A stretch of DNA of 64,000 nt from Nannochloris sp. 'desiccata' (lineage: Eukaryota; Chlorophyta; Trebouxiophyceae; Chlorellales; Chlorellaceae): NCBI GenBank assembly GCA_019044685.2, contig JAGTXX020000008.1, positions 1-64,000 of the forward strand, written 5' to 3'. How positions within the stretch are numbered: the first letter of the stretch is position 1; each line of letters begins with the position of its first letter. Below are positions 1 to 9,250 of this stretch, piece after piece. Made by a program: the position numbers and the translations under genes. Below the pieces are notes generated by a model. That model saw only the letters and a program-made list of their open reading frames with translations. It ran no database searches and was not told where the DNA came from.

Positions 1-140
1 CCCTAAACCCTAAACCCTAAACCCTAAACCCTAAACCCTAAACCCTAAACCCTAAACCCTAAACCCTAAACCCTAAACCCTAAACCCTAAACCCTAAACC
101 CTAAACCCTAAACCCTAAACCCTAAACCCTAAACCCTAAT
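1..140. repeat. Telomere, CCCTAAA array
   Basis: Nineteen perfect CCCTAAA units run from base 1 to 133, followed by CCCTAAT. This is the C-rich strand of a TTTAGGG telomere read from the left chromosome end. From about 141 to 193 the repeat decays into CCCTAAA-like pieces separated by AAGACCGAAAAAA spacers, a usual transition into subtelomere. The array is short, probably because the assembly stops early in it. Confidence 0.97.
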
Positions 141-590
141 AATAAGACCCTAAAAAGACCGAAAAAACCCTAAAGACCGAAAAAACCCTAAATAAGACCA
201 ACAAACACAGCTTGGCAGTTTTGTCAAGAAGTGTGAGGAGCAGCACCGAGTACTTAACCCACCGCCACCACGACGGCACCGGAGGCGGCGGGCTTCATGA
301 ATTTACCTTTTTCTATCTGATCCCATTACCCCATGGTGGATGATCTGCAATGTACAAAGATTATTTTATGTTTATTAAAGTTGATGATGATTTTTGTGAA
401 GGGAGCTGGATGGAAGCTCCTAGGGGTTCAACTTACCGGAACGAGTCCCGCCTCCTTTTAGCTTTAGTTTTTCTTTTTGTTTTTATGAAGCCATGGGGCT
501 CGTATACCTCCTAGTAGACTTTGAGAGGATGCTCTACTGAACCCTGAGTGATGACGCGATATTTTGTTGCCAGAGATCACTTTAATGTAA
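141..590. other. Subtelomeric spacer
   Basis: After the degenerate telomere units (141-193) this stretch has no open reading frame, LTR or recognisable repeat that I can support. It is neither clearly host coding nor related to the elements further in. It separates the telomere from the truncated retrotransposon. Confidence 0.5.
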
Positions 591-626
591 CAGTTTCAGT
601 TTCAGTTTCAGTTTCAGTTTCAGTTT
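591..626. repeat. (CAGTTT)6 microsatellite
   Basis: Six perfect CAGTTT units. The next bases already match the interior of a family A gag gene, so the microsatellite sits exactly at the truncation breakpoint of element A0. Confidence 0.9.
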
Positions 627-627
627 C

Positions 628-867
628 ATTGATTACATTAGAGAGTACCGTATTATTATGCTTGAATTGCCTGAAGTTACTCAGGATGAAATTGTGCATC
701 GCTTCCGGAAAACCTTGTACTGGGACAAGGTTAAGGACTATATTACCCAAGCTACGGCCAATAGGGTTCGTACAACTCTTCAATTTGACGAGATTGCTAC
801 TTTGGCTACTCTTGGTGAATTAGAATTGGTACCTGCTGGACAACGTGGCAGAGGCAATTACTCTGGC
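628..867 (+). pseudogene. A0 gag, internal fragment
   Basis: The sequence matches the middle of the 295-codon family A gag (intact minus copy at 7020-7907), beginning at the codons around ATTGATTACATT. It carries the end of the capsid-like retrotransposon gag domain and the Gly/Arg-rich linker. It is cut by the 3' LTR of A1 immediately after CTGGC, and the next gag codons resume at 13876. There is no start codon or promoter because the 5' part of the element is gone. Confidence 0.9.
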
Positions 868-1227
868 TGTAGAACTATGCCTAACTGGGTGGAAGGCTAA
901 GTTCTTAGGAACAAGATGTTCGATCGAATGCGCACAGTGGAGTCACAACTACACTGTCTTAGAGGTCTATAGGGTATCTAGAAGTATCAGGTGTACCTGG
1001 TTACACGAATCAAGAGTTAATCATAATTAAGAATGTGGAAAAGAGCGATGGAGAGCTATTTAGGAATTCAGTATGTAGCTTCTCAAGCTATAACGTTATA
1101 GGGCACGCAGCCATAACGAGAGTGACTGTGTCAGACTGAGTCTGGCAGAGAATAGCTGTCCAGAGCGACGGAAGAAAGAAAAAGAGACCAAAATAGAAAA
1201 AGGTAAAATAAGGCGCAAAGTGCTACA
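868..1227 (-). repeat. A1 3' LTR
   Basis: A 360-bp LTR with TGTAG...CTACA ends. It is followed on the + strand by TTATCCCCTCCTT, the complement of the polypurine tract that primes plus-strand DNA synthesis, so this is the 3' LTR of a minus-strand element. Confidence 0.94.
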
Positions 1228-1398
1228 TTATCCCCTCCTTAAGAAAAGAGCCACGTCCTCGCTGGCTCAGAACAATGTAAGCAGACAAAGGAATCAAGGG
1301 GAAAGCAAAACAAAAGACAATCAGCAAAATGAAAATATAAATAGACAAATCTGAAAATTTCTTAACCAGGGGAAAAAAAAATCACATAGACAATAAAA

Positions 1399-2746
1399 TT
1401 ACTTCTTTTTAGTAGGTTCCTTGATATTCTTCTTCTTTTTAGAATTAACAGTAGGCCAAGGTGGTAGCGTAGCTTCTCCACGTTTGAGTGGGTGTGCAGC
1501 ATCATATTCATCAATTAAATCTTTAATGCCGAGTAGTTGGCGGCGGGGTTCCCAAGTAGCTTCTTCAAGAGAGTAACCAAGCCAAGCTACATGATAAAAC
1601 CATTCAGGGCGAGATTTACCAACGATAGTATCCCATTTACGACCAAATACATAATCGACAAGGTAGATTCCATCACCACGTGCATAACCAATCGGTGGCA
1701 GTTCCACAGTAACGCGTTCACCAAATTCTTCAGGAGACTCTACAAAGGGATGTAAGAGTTTGACATGGAAGGTAGCATGAATTTGCATCTCATTAGGGAG
1801 TGTAAGTTTATACGTAACGGGAGACAGCACTTTAGATATCGTGAAGGGACCAATACGTCTTTCTTGCAGCTTGCGAGAAGGACCGGGCAGCTTCAAATTT
1901 TCTGTAGACAGGTAAACACGATCTCCAACTTTAAACTCAACATGCCTTCTAGATTTATTTGCATATTCACGCTGACGTTCACGAGCACGCTCCAAATGTT
2001 GTTTAGCTTCAGTTAAAGCAGTAGCGACAGTGTGAGCCAAGGTACAGGATTGACAGCAGCAGCAGAAGTAGGATTGAGAGCAGCACCAGGGACAAAAGGA
2101 TGAGTACCATGATTCAAGAAGTACGGAGTAAACTTATGCGAAGCTTGACGAGAATTATTATAAGCCAATTCCAGATAAGGTAACAATTCATCCCAGTTAT
2201 CATGCTTATCGTTGACGTAAGAGCGGAGCATCTCTTCAATGGTTCTATTCATTCGCTCAGTCTGGCCATCAGTTTCGGGGTGGAAAGCAGTAGACATGTG
2301 AGAAGCAATACCTAAAGCATCAATAAATTGTTTCCAATACTCACTGGTGAAGCGAGCATCGCGATCACTTATCAAGGCTTTTGGGAAACCATGGAGCCTA
2401 AAGATATTACTCATCATGAGCTTAGCAAGACTAGGAGCATCAACAGTGGTAGTGGTAGCAATGAAATGACCCATTTTAGAAAGCTTATCAACTACAGTAA
2501 CAATGCAGTCAAAACCATTGAGAGTGGTAGGCAAAGGACCAATCAAATCCAATGAGACATGTTCCCAATTATGATCAGGAACCGGCAGCGGTTGCAACAA
2601 GCCAGCAGGCTTTTGGTTGTTCGATTTCATTCGCTGACAAAGAAGGCAAGATTTCACATAACGTTGTACAGTTTGTGCAATTCCACGCCAGTAGTAATGT
2701 CGAGAAACCAGTTCAGTAGTTTTATCCATGCCCACGTGACCAGCAG
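1399..2746 (-). pseudogene. A1 pol, integrase core to chromodomain, frameshifted
   Basis: C-terminal part of the family A pol: the integrase core with its DDE residues, the GPY-like region and a chromodomain (aromatic residues and WEP), then a Lys-rich tail. Compared with A2 and A3 one T is missing near 2044 (GGTACAGG against GGTATCAGG), which separates the core from the chromodomain. The last five bases, AGCAG 2742-2746, are the target duplication of A2; the coding continues at 9251. Confidence 0.92.
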
Positions 2747-3105
2747 TGTAGAACTATGCCTAACTGGGTGAAAGGCTAAGTTCTTAGGAACAAGATGTTC
2801 GATCGAATGCGCACAGTGGAGTCACAACTACACTGTCTTAGAGGTCTATAGGGTATCTAGGAGTATCAGGTGTACCTGGTTACACGAATCAAGAGTTAAT
2901 CATAATTAAGAATGTGGAAAAGAGCGATGGAGAGCTATTTAGGAATTGAGTATGTAGCTTCTCAAGCTATAACGTTATAGGGCACGCAGCCATAACGAGA
3001 GTGACTGTGTCAGACTGAGTCTGCCAGAGAATAGCTGTCCAGAGCGACGGAAGAAAGAAAAGAGACCAAAATAGAAAAAGGCAAAATAAGGCGCAAAGTG
3101 CTACA
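2747..3105 (-). repeat. A2 3' LTR
   Basis: A 359-bp LTR with TGTAG...CTACA ends and the complement of the polypurine tract (TTATCCCCTCCTT) directly to its right. It shares the GGGTGAAAGG variant with the 5' LTR at 8892-9250. The interval 3106-3282 between LTR and pol is the element's 3' untranslated region with a poly-A-rich stretch. Confidence 0.95.
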
Positions 3106-3282
3106 TTATCCCCTCCTTAAGAAAAGAGCCACGTCCTCGCTGGCTCAGAACAATGTAAGCAGACAAAGGAATCAAGGGGAAAGCAAAACAAAAGACAGTC
3201 AGCAAAATGAAAATATAAATAGACAAATCTGAAAATTTCTTAACCAGGGAAAAAAAAAAAAAAAATCACATAGACAATAAAA

Positions 3283-6200
3283 TTACTTCTTTTTAGTAGG
3301 TTCCTTGATATTCTTCTTCTTTTTAGAATTAACAGTAGGCCAAGGTGGTAGCGTAGCTTCTCCACGTTTGAGTGGGTGTGCAGCATCATATTCATCAATT
3401 AAATCTTTAATGCCGAGTAGTTGGCGGCGGGGTTCCCAAGTAGCTTCTTCAAGAGAGTAACCAAGCCAAGCTACATGATAAAACCATTCAGGGCGAGATT
3501 TACCAACAATAGTATCCCATTTACGACCAAATACATAATCGACAAGGTAGATTCCATCACCACGTGCATAACCAATCGGTGGCAGTTCCACAGTAACGCG
3601 TTCACCAAATTCTTCAGGAGACTCTACAAAGGGATGTAAGAGTTTGACATGGAAGGTAGCATGAATTTGCATCTCATTAGGGAGTGTAAGTTTATACGTA
3701 ACGGGAGACAGCACTTTAGAAATCGTGAAGGGACCAATACGTCTTTCTTGCAGCTTGCGAGAAGGACCGGGCAGCTTCAAATTTTCTGTAGACAGGTAAA
3801 CACGATCTCCAACTTTAAACTCAACATGCCTTCTAGATTTATTTGCATATTCACGCTGACGTTCACGAGCGCGCTCCAAATGTTGTTTAGCTTCAGTTAA
3901 AGCAGTAGCGACAGTGTGAGCCAAGGTATCAGGATTGACAGCAGCAGCAGAAGTAGGATTGAGAGCAGCACCAGGGACAAAAGGATGAGTACCATGATTC
4001 AAGAAGTACGGAGTAAACTTATGCGAAGCTTGACGAGAATTATTATAAGCCAATTCCAGATAAGGTAACAATTCATCCCAGTTATCATGCTTATCGTTGA
4101 CGTAAGAGCGGAGCATCTCTTCAATGGTCCTATTCATTCGCTCAGTCTGGCCATCAGTTTCGGGGTGGAAAGCAGTAGACATGTGAGAAGCAATACCTAA
4201 AGCATCAATAAATTGTTTCCAATACTCACTGGTGAAGCGAGCATCGCGATCACTGATCAAGGCTTTTGGGAAACCATGGAGCCTAAAGATATTACTCATC
4301 ATGAGTTTAGCAAGACTAGGAGCATCAACAGTGGTAGTGGTAGCAATGAAATGACCCATTTTAGAAAGCTTATCAACTACAGTAACAATGCAGTCAAAAC
4401 CATTGAGAGTGGTAGGCAAAGGACCAATCAAATCCAATGAGACATGTTCCCAATTATGATCAGGAACCGGCAGCGGTTGCAACAAGCCAGCAGGCTTTTG
4501 GTTGTTCGATTTCATTCGCTGACAAAGAAGGCAAGATTTCACATAACGTTGTACAGTTTGTGCAATTCCACGCCAGTAGTAATGTCGAGAAACCAGTTCA
4601 GTAGTTTTATCCATGCCCACGTGACCAGCAGTCACATGATCGTGATTTGCAGCTAAAACTTTAGCTTGCAACTTCTTGAATGGAACGAACAATTTCTTTC
4701 TTCCCTTCGAGTGAGCATAAATTAAATCATTTTGAACTGAGTATTCAAAATCCAAGACAGATGGAGGAGGAGCAAGAGAGCGGCGACGACGACGGTTACT
4801 AACGGGAGCGGGAGCGACAACTTTCTTGTACAAAGGATCTTTAACCAAAGCATCCTTCAATTCAGCTAACCAACCTTGGTTAGGTTCAAAATGTACAATA
4901 GAATTCACACGAACACTATTAACACGAATACCTTGCACACGAAGCAGCTGTGGCAGCACAGTGTCAGACACAGGGGGCAGTTCAAAATCAGCGCGTCGAC
5001 TCAAAGCATCAGCTACAACATTAGCTTTACCAGGGAGATACTTGATGAGCAAGTCATTACCGTACTCTAATAGAGTTTCAAGCCATCGTACTTGTCTCTT
5101 AGACAGTTCTTTTTGTTCCATGAAGTACTTCAAGGAATTATGATCAGTAAGAACAGTGATCGGCACGCCTTCGACATAGTGTCGCCAGCGTTTGAGAGCA
5201 CAGACAATAGCATGAAGTTCGCGATCATGAGTAGGCCAACGACGTTCAGTATCACTCAGAGTTTGAGAAATGAAGGCAACAGGACGTTCACCTTCAGGCG
5301 TAGATTGACTAAGCACAGCACCAACAGCGAACTCAGAAGCGTCCGTAGTAATCACAAAAGGCTTGCCAAATTCAGGATTTTTCAACACAGGAGCGGTGGA
5401 CAAGGCAGTCTTCAAGGCTTCTAACGCTTGAGTTTGCTTGGTAGTCCAGAGAAAAGGGACATTCTTCTTAGTAAGCAAGGTAAGAGGGGCAGCCATGGTG
5501 GCGAAACCATGAACATAGCGACGGTAATAATTAGCTAGACCGAGAAAAGAGCGGACTTGCCGGACTGTTTTAGGTTGAGGCCAGTCAGCAACAGCTTGAA
5601 CTTTACGAGGGTCAGCTTTAACACCATCACCATTAATCACATGCCCAAGGAAGGACACTTCAGTTTGGAAAAATTCACACTTAGAGGCCTTGCAATACAG
5701 CTTATTCTGTCGGAGGACGTCAAGCGCGTGGCGAACGTGCTTTTCATGATCCTCAAGAGTATCACTAAAGATAAGGATATCATCTAAGTATACCATAATG
5801 AATTTGTCCAAACTAGTGCGGAAGATGTCATTCATCAAGGTCTGGAAGGTGGCGGGAGCGTTCGTCAGACCGAATGGCATCACTAAAAACTCATAGTGAC
5901 CATATCTGGTACTAAATGCAGTCTTGTAGATATCTTCTTTAGCTACTCGTATTTGATAGTAGCCGGATCTCAGATCAAGCTTGGTAAAGTACTTGGCCTT
6001 ACCAAGGCGATCCAACATTTCTTCAATACGAGGGAGCGGATACCTATTCTTCACAGTCTGTTTGTTCAGGGCTCTGTAGTCAATACACATACGTAAGGAG
6101 CCATCTTGCTTCTTGACAAACAGCACAGGAGATCCATAGGGAGACACACTAGGCTGTATCTCACCATTTTCCAACATTTCGTTGATCTGTCGCTGCATTT

Positions 6201-6915
6201 CATCGTATTCAGGCAGACTCTTTTTATAGTCTGGGCGGGAAGTGGGTTGAGCACCAGGTTCAAGTTCAATACGATGATCTACAGATCGTTCAGGAGGCAG
6301 ACCAGGAGGCAAGTTATCAGGGAAAACATCTTCATAATCTTTCATAATATCCTTCGCCATCTTTCGAGCGCCCGCGGCGGTGGTTTCTTTAACTTCACTT
6401 TCGACACCGTCATCAGTTTGCCGTACATAGCAAGCATATACTTTAGCAGAGGGGCGCTTACGAAGAACTCTATTGAGTTGTACAGCACTCAAGGGCTTCA
6501 ATGTAGTGGGTCGGTCTGGTCGCGGACATTGCCAAAAGTGGCGACGACGGCGGTGAGTAAAAGTTATTGTTTTCTCGGAGAAATCAATACTAGGATTAAT
6601 TTTACTCAGCCATGGTTGTCCTAATATCATATGATAAGCCGAATCTAAAGGCACTACATCCAGAGATACCGAATCTCTGTAATTCTGGATTTTAATCGTG
6701 GCACGGTGAACAAACTTGTCCAAATCATAAGCGGTACCATCAGCCATCAGGGCTTGAGTCCAGTTCTGAGGATCTTTCTTTTTCGTAGTAATTCCAAATG
6801 TTTCAACAAAGTCTTGAGAAATAAAATTACCAGCAGCACCACTATCTATAAGGATAGTGACGACCTGGCCATTGACACTTCCACGGAGGACCTGCAGCTC
6901 AGTCTCGGAGCGCAC
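3283..6915 (-). CDS. pol: A2 pol polyprotein (protease, RT, RNase H, integrase, chromodomain)
   Basis: There are 1210 codons from a GTG at 6915, but no ATG is available; the frame is open upstream to the -1 shift site at 7038-7044, so it is most likely made as a Gag-Pol fusion. Domains in order: aspartic protease (D-S-G at 24-26), reverse transcriptase at about 235-420 (YLDD 376-379), RNase H at about 515-640 (TDAS, RELHA, TDHNS), and integrase with an HHCC zinc region (H758, H765, C795, C798) and a D828-D889-E925 triad with the canonical 35-residue D-E spacing. A chromodomain follows at about 1120-1165, then a Lys-rich tail. Order and chromodomain place it in the Ty3/gypsy chromoviruses. The chromodomain is expected to bind methylated histone H3 and steer insertion to heterochromatin, which fits this subtelomeric nest. 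The protein is the same as in A3. Confidence 0.95.
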   Translation of the reverse strand: MRSETELQVLRGSVNGQVVTILIDSGAAGNFISQDFVETFGITTKKKDPQNWTQALMADGTAYDLDKFVHRATIKIQNYRDSVSLDVVPLDSAYHMILGQPWLSKINPSIDFSEKTITFTHRRRRHFWQCPRPDRPTTLKPLSAVQLNRVLRKRPSAKVYACYVRQTDDGVESEVKETTAAGARKMAKDIMKDYEDVFPDNLPPGLPPERSVDHRIELEPGAQPTSRPDYKKSLPEYDEMQRQINEMLENGEIQPSVSPYGSPVLFVKKQDGSLRMCIDYRALNKQTVKNRYPLPRIEEMLDRLGKAKYFTKLDLRSGYYQIRVAKEDIYKTAFSTRYGHYEFLVMPFGLTNAPATFQTLMNDIFRTSLDKFIMVYLDDILIFSDTLEDHEKHVRHALDVLRQNKLYCKASKCEFFQTEVSFLGHVINGDGVKADPRKVQAVADWPQPKTVRQVRSFLGLANYYRRYVHGFATMAAPLTLLTKKNVPFLWTTKQTQALEALKTALSTAPVLKNPEFGKPFVITTDASEFAVGAVLSQSTPEGERPVAFISQTLSDTERRWPTHDRELHAIVCALKRWRHYVEGVPITVLTDHNSLKYFMEQKELSKRQVRWLETLLEYGNDLLIKYLPGKANVVADALSRRADFELPPVSDTVLPQLLRVQGIRVNSVRVNSIVHFEPNQGWLAELKDALVKDPLYKKVVAPAPVSNRRRRRSLAPPPSVLDFEYSVQNDLIYAHSKGRKKLFVPFKKLQAKVLAANHDHVTAGHVGMDKTTELVSRHYYWRGIAQTVQRYVKSCLLCQRMKSNNQKPAGLLQPLPVPDHNWEHVSLDLIGPLPTTLNGFDCIVTVVDKLSKMGHFIATTTTVDAPSLAKLMMSNIFRLHGFPKALISDRDARFTSEYWKQFIDALGIASHMSTAFHPETDGQTERMNRTIEEMLRSYVNDKHDNWDELLPYLELAYNNSRQASHKFTPYFLNHGTHPFVPGAALNPTSAAAVNPDTLAHTVATALTEAKQHLERARERQREYANKSRRHVEFKVGDRVYLSTENLKLPGPSRKLQERRIGPFTISKVLSPVTYKLTLPNEMQIHATFHVKLLHPFVESPEEFGERVTVELPPIGYARGDGIYLVDYVFGRKWDTIVGKSRPEWFYHVAWLGYSLEEATWEPRRQLLGIKDLIDEYDAAHPLKRGEATLPPWPTVNSKKKKNIKEPTKKK

Positions 6916-6969
6916 TGCGAGAATATATCGAGGGTCGCAGGCGGGAGCTGGGCCCGAATCAAGGGTGGA

Positions 6970-7044
6970 GGAGTCATCAACATCATCATCAACAGATTCA
7001 CCGGCAATAAAGACTCCGCTTACTGTCGGTGTCTCGCGTTTCCC
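6970..7044 (-). promoter_or_regulatory. A2 programmed -1 frameshift cassette at gag-pol
   Basis: Slippery heptamer GGGAAAC (7044 down to 7038) in the exact gag phase G-GGA-AAC, inside the short gag/pol overlap. Pol needs a -1 shift and has no ATG. After a 6-nt spacer the RNA can form CACCG (7031-7027) with CGGTG (7003-6999). The loop sequence GGAGTC (7017-7012) is complementary to GACTCC (6975-6970), giving an H-type pseudoknot layout. The same bases occur in A0, A1 and A3. The heptamer type is known from retroviral gag-pro junctions; the structure here is paired by eye. Confidence 0.78.
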
Positions 7045-7907
7045 TGCTTCTTAGTAAGCTCGGGACACTGATTTTTACGATGACCACGTTCTTTGCAGTA
7101 GAAACAACGACCTTCACGACGCAAGGCGTCACGATCATAAGAACCAGAGGGACGAGAATCAATACTACCTATATCCATAGCCACAGGACGCGGAGCAGGA
7201 GCAAGAGAAGCCGGCTGGCGGGACTGCCAGTGTTGGCCAGAGTAATTGCCTCTGCCACGTTGTCCAGCAGGTACCAATTCTAATTCACCAAGAGTAGCCA
7301 AAGTAGCAATCTCGTCAAATTGAAGAGTTGTACGAACCCTATTGGCCGTAGCTTGGGTAATATAGTCCTTAACCTTGTCCCAGTACAAGGTTTTCCGGAA
7401 GCGATGCACAATTTCATCCTGAGTAACTTCAGGCAATTCAAGCATAATAATACGGTACTCTCTAATGTAATCAATCACAGATTGAGTACGCCTCTGACGT
7501 AAGTTGTCAAGGCGTTCCCGTGCTTGAAGATGTTCCTCCAAGGGACCAAAAGCACCACGCAAAGCCGTACAAAAATCTTGCCAAGTCCCCCAAGGAGCGT
7601 TAGCCCACTCATCAACAGGGTAGACACGACGCAACCAAGTCTTGGCAGCACCTTGAAGGTAGGGCAAGGCAGTTTGCACCTTCAGCATATCATCAGTAAT
7701 ACCAATAGAATGACAGTACAAGGATACAGCGTACAACCAATCTTGCAAAGCTTTACTATCCCCGGTAAAGTCATTGGGCTTGCGGGGCTTGATACGCTGT
7801 GCAGCAGGTGGTTGTTGCACGTTTGGTGGTTGTTGCTGTAACTCATTGAGTTGAGCAGTCAAGAACTGTACTTGCTGCATCAACTGAGCAGCTTCTTCGG
7901 CGTTCAT
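7020..7907 (-). CDS. gag: A2 gag polyprotein
   Basis: A 295-codon structural protein. A Gln-rich N-terminus (about 1-45) is followed by a Pro/Lys linker, a retrotransposon gag domain with the usual W-containing helices (about 55-190), an Arg/Gly and Pro-rich linker, and one CCHC knuckle ([14 protein letters not shown]) near residue 270. The start is chosen as the ATG 24 nt after the ORF0 stop, which leaves the full gag domain. It ends at the TAA just after the slippery site. It is almost identical to A1 and A3, with Val/Leu variation near residue 13. Confidence 0.94.
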   Translation of the reverse strand: MNAEEAAQLMQQVQFLTAQLNELQQQPPNVQQPPAAQRIKPRKPNDFTGDSKALQDWLYAVSLYCHSIGITDDMLKVQTALPYLQGAAKTWLRRVYPVDEWANAPWGTWQDFCTALRGAFGPLEEHLQARERLDNLRQRRTQSVIDYIREYRIIMLELPEVTQDEIVHRFRKTLYWDKVKDYITQATANRVRTTLQFDEIATLATLGELELVPAGQRGRGNYSGQHWQSRQPASLAPAPRPVAMDIGSIDSRPSGSYDRDALRREGRCFYCKERGHRKNQCPELTKKQGNARHRQ

Positions 7908-7931
7908 CTTGTCGTACGAGCAATACGAATT

Positions 7932-8393
7932 TCAATTAAAATATATGACCCTGCCGTCGGGAAGAACCTTTAATTTATTTTCTTCTTCCCAAAGGGACCA
8001 CCGTGCTTCGTCAACACGTCTAGGATTCCAGTACTTTAAGAAGCTTTGTTCTTCTTCACGTGCTTGAGAACAAGCTGTACTAGTTAGTACCCACTTGTAC
8101 TTACTAGGGTTCTTGAGATCAGCTGGAATGCCGTCTAGTGGCACTTGTTTCAATCCCCCTATGTAAGTAAACTTCCCGTAAGTACCTTTAACTTTAGCCT
8201 CTACGTTAGCTTTCGCGTCAAGGTACTTCTTCAGTTGTGAACTTCTTTTACTCTTGTTGTATTGCCACGTAGTACGCTTACGAGTATCAGCAATGACCTT
8301 CTTCTTCTTCTTCTGTTTGAACTTCTCTTTACGCTTCTCTTTCTTTACCTCTTTAACCAAGTCTTGATGTACTAGTGTAGTACTAGATGCCAT
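7932..8393 (-). CDS. A2 ORF0, 153-codon basic protein of unknown function
   Basis: An ATG-initiated ORF between the leader and gag, in the same frame as gag and separated from it by a stop and 24 nt. Residues 13-35 are almost all Lys, Glu, Gln and Arg (KEKRKEKFKQKKKKK); residues 36-70 remain basic. The C-terminal half has regular Tyr and Trp, including RRVDEARWSLWEEENKLKVL. No zinc finger, membrane segment or known domain seen. It is present with the same translation in A1, A2 and A3, in a position where most gypsy elements have only leader. Being in frame with gag, it could reach gag by stop readthrough, or be translated alone from the leader. A nucleic-acid-binding accessory protein is a reasonable guess from charge only. 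Confidence 0.72.
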   Translation of the reverse strand: MASSTTLVHQDLVKEVKKEKRKEKFKQKKKKKVIADTRKRTTWQYNKSKRSSQLKKYLDAKANVEAKVKGTYGKFTYIGGLKQVPLDGIPADLKNPSKYKWVLTSTACSQAREEEQSFLKYWNPRRVDEARWSLWEEENKLKVLPDGRVIYFN

Positions 8394-8891
8394 ACACTAT
8401 AGTACAGTGGAATAGGACTAATACCGGACCACTTGAAGTACTAAATGACTAATACCTAGATCAGCCGTGGACAGTACAGTACTTCTCGCTGATAGCAGCT
8501 ACCTCGGTAGTCACGGATGAGGATTCAGTACTGTGGTGGTGGATGCTTCACTAGATCTTAATCAGATAATATCTTCAGAGATACCTGGACCAAGATATCA
8601 GGAACCGGGGTCAAGAGCCGCCAAAGAAAAATTTCAGAAACGCGTACGCCGGGGGTGTGTCGACTCGCCAAGTCTCAAAAACACACCTGTGAGAAGCCTA
8701 TGAGCGGACTTTCGCCAAAGTCAAGCTTATATAGGGCTATCAAACAGATCAAAAGGCCACGCAGAGGAGTGGGGCCCAAAATCAAGAGGTCGAAGAACGC
8801 GGGATGCGAATCAGATGAGGTGCACGCTCACTTGCCAAGTGAGAATCAGAAGGTGCAACTTACGTATCCCGTTTCAAAAGCTGAGAACCAA
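8394..8891 (-). other. A2 leader with primer-binding site
   Basis: A 498-bp untranslated leader between the 5' LTR and ORF0. Next to the LTR, after one base, the minus strand reads TGGTTCTCAGC (8890 down to 8880), complementary to a tRNA 3' end GCTGAGAACCA, i.e. the primer-binding site for minus-strand synthesis. The rest should hold packaging and dimer signals. I see no convincing coding there; the short + strand frame through it is a shadow. Confidence 0.75.
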
Positions 8892-9250
8892 TGTAGAACT
8901 ATGCCTAACTGGGTGAAAGGCTAAGTTCTTAGGAACAAGATGTTCGATCGAATGCGCACAGTGGAGTCACAACTACACTGTCTTAGAGGTCTATAGGGTA
9001 TCTAGGAGTATCAGGTGTACCTGGTTACACGAATCAAGAGTTAATCATAATTAAGAATGTGGAAAAGAGCGATGGAGAGCTATTTAGGAATTGAGTATGT
9101 AGCTTCTCAAGCTATAACGTTATAGGGCACGCAGCCATAACGAGAGTGACTGTGTCAGACTGAGTCTGGCAGAGAATAGCTGTCCAGAGCGACGGAAGAA
9201 AGAAAAGAGACCAAAATAGAAAAAGGCAAAATAAGGCGCAAAGTGCTACA
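8892..9250 (-). repeat. A2 5' LTR
   Basis: A 359-bp LTR matching 2747-3105 with one difference. It carries the element promoter in its U3 on the minus strand. It is followed on the + strand by the AGCAG duplication and the remainder of A1 pol. Confidence 0.95.

Larger units (their letters stand above)
2747..9250 (-). mobile_element. Element A2: complete family A chromovirus nested in A1
   Basis: A 6504-bp element on the minus strand with 359-bp LTRs at 2747-3105 (3') and 8892-9250 (5') and an AGCAG target duplication (2742-2746, 9251-9255). I see one difference between its LTRs (TCTGCCAG against TCTGGCAG near 3018), so the insertion is recent. Order on the minus strand: 5' LTR, primer-binding site, 498-bp leader, ORF0, gag, pol through a -1 frameshift site, polypurine tract, 3' LTR. 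All reading frames are intact, so it is potentially autonomous. Confidence 0.96.

Noticed and set aside
6106..6624. 172-codon ORF antisense to family A pol (repeated at 10730-11248, 14492-15010 and 48449-48967)
   Set aside because: It is a shadow of the highly conserved RT/protease codons. Its repetition follows from the repeated element, and no motif or start context supports translation.
8655..8924. 89-codon ORF in the family A leader (repeated at 13279 and 50998)
   Set aside because: It runs antisense to the element transcript and into the LTR; repetition is due to the element copies.
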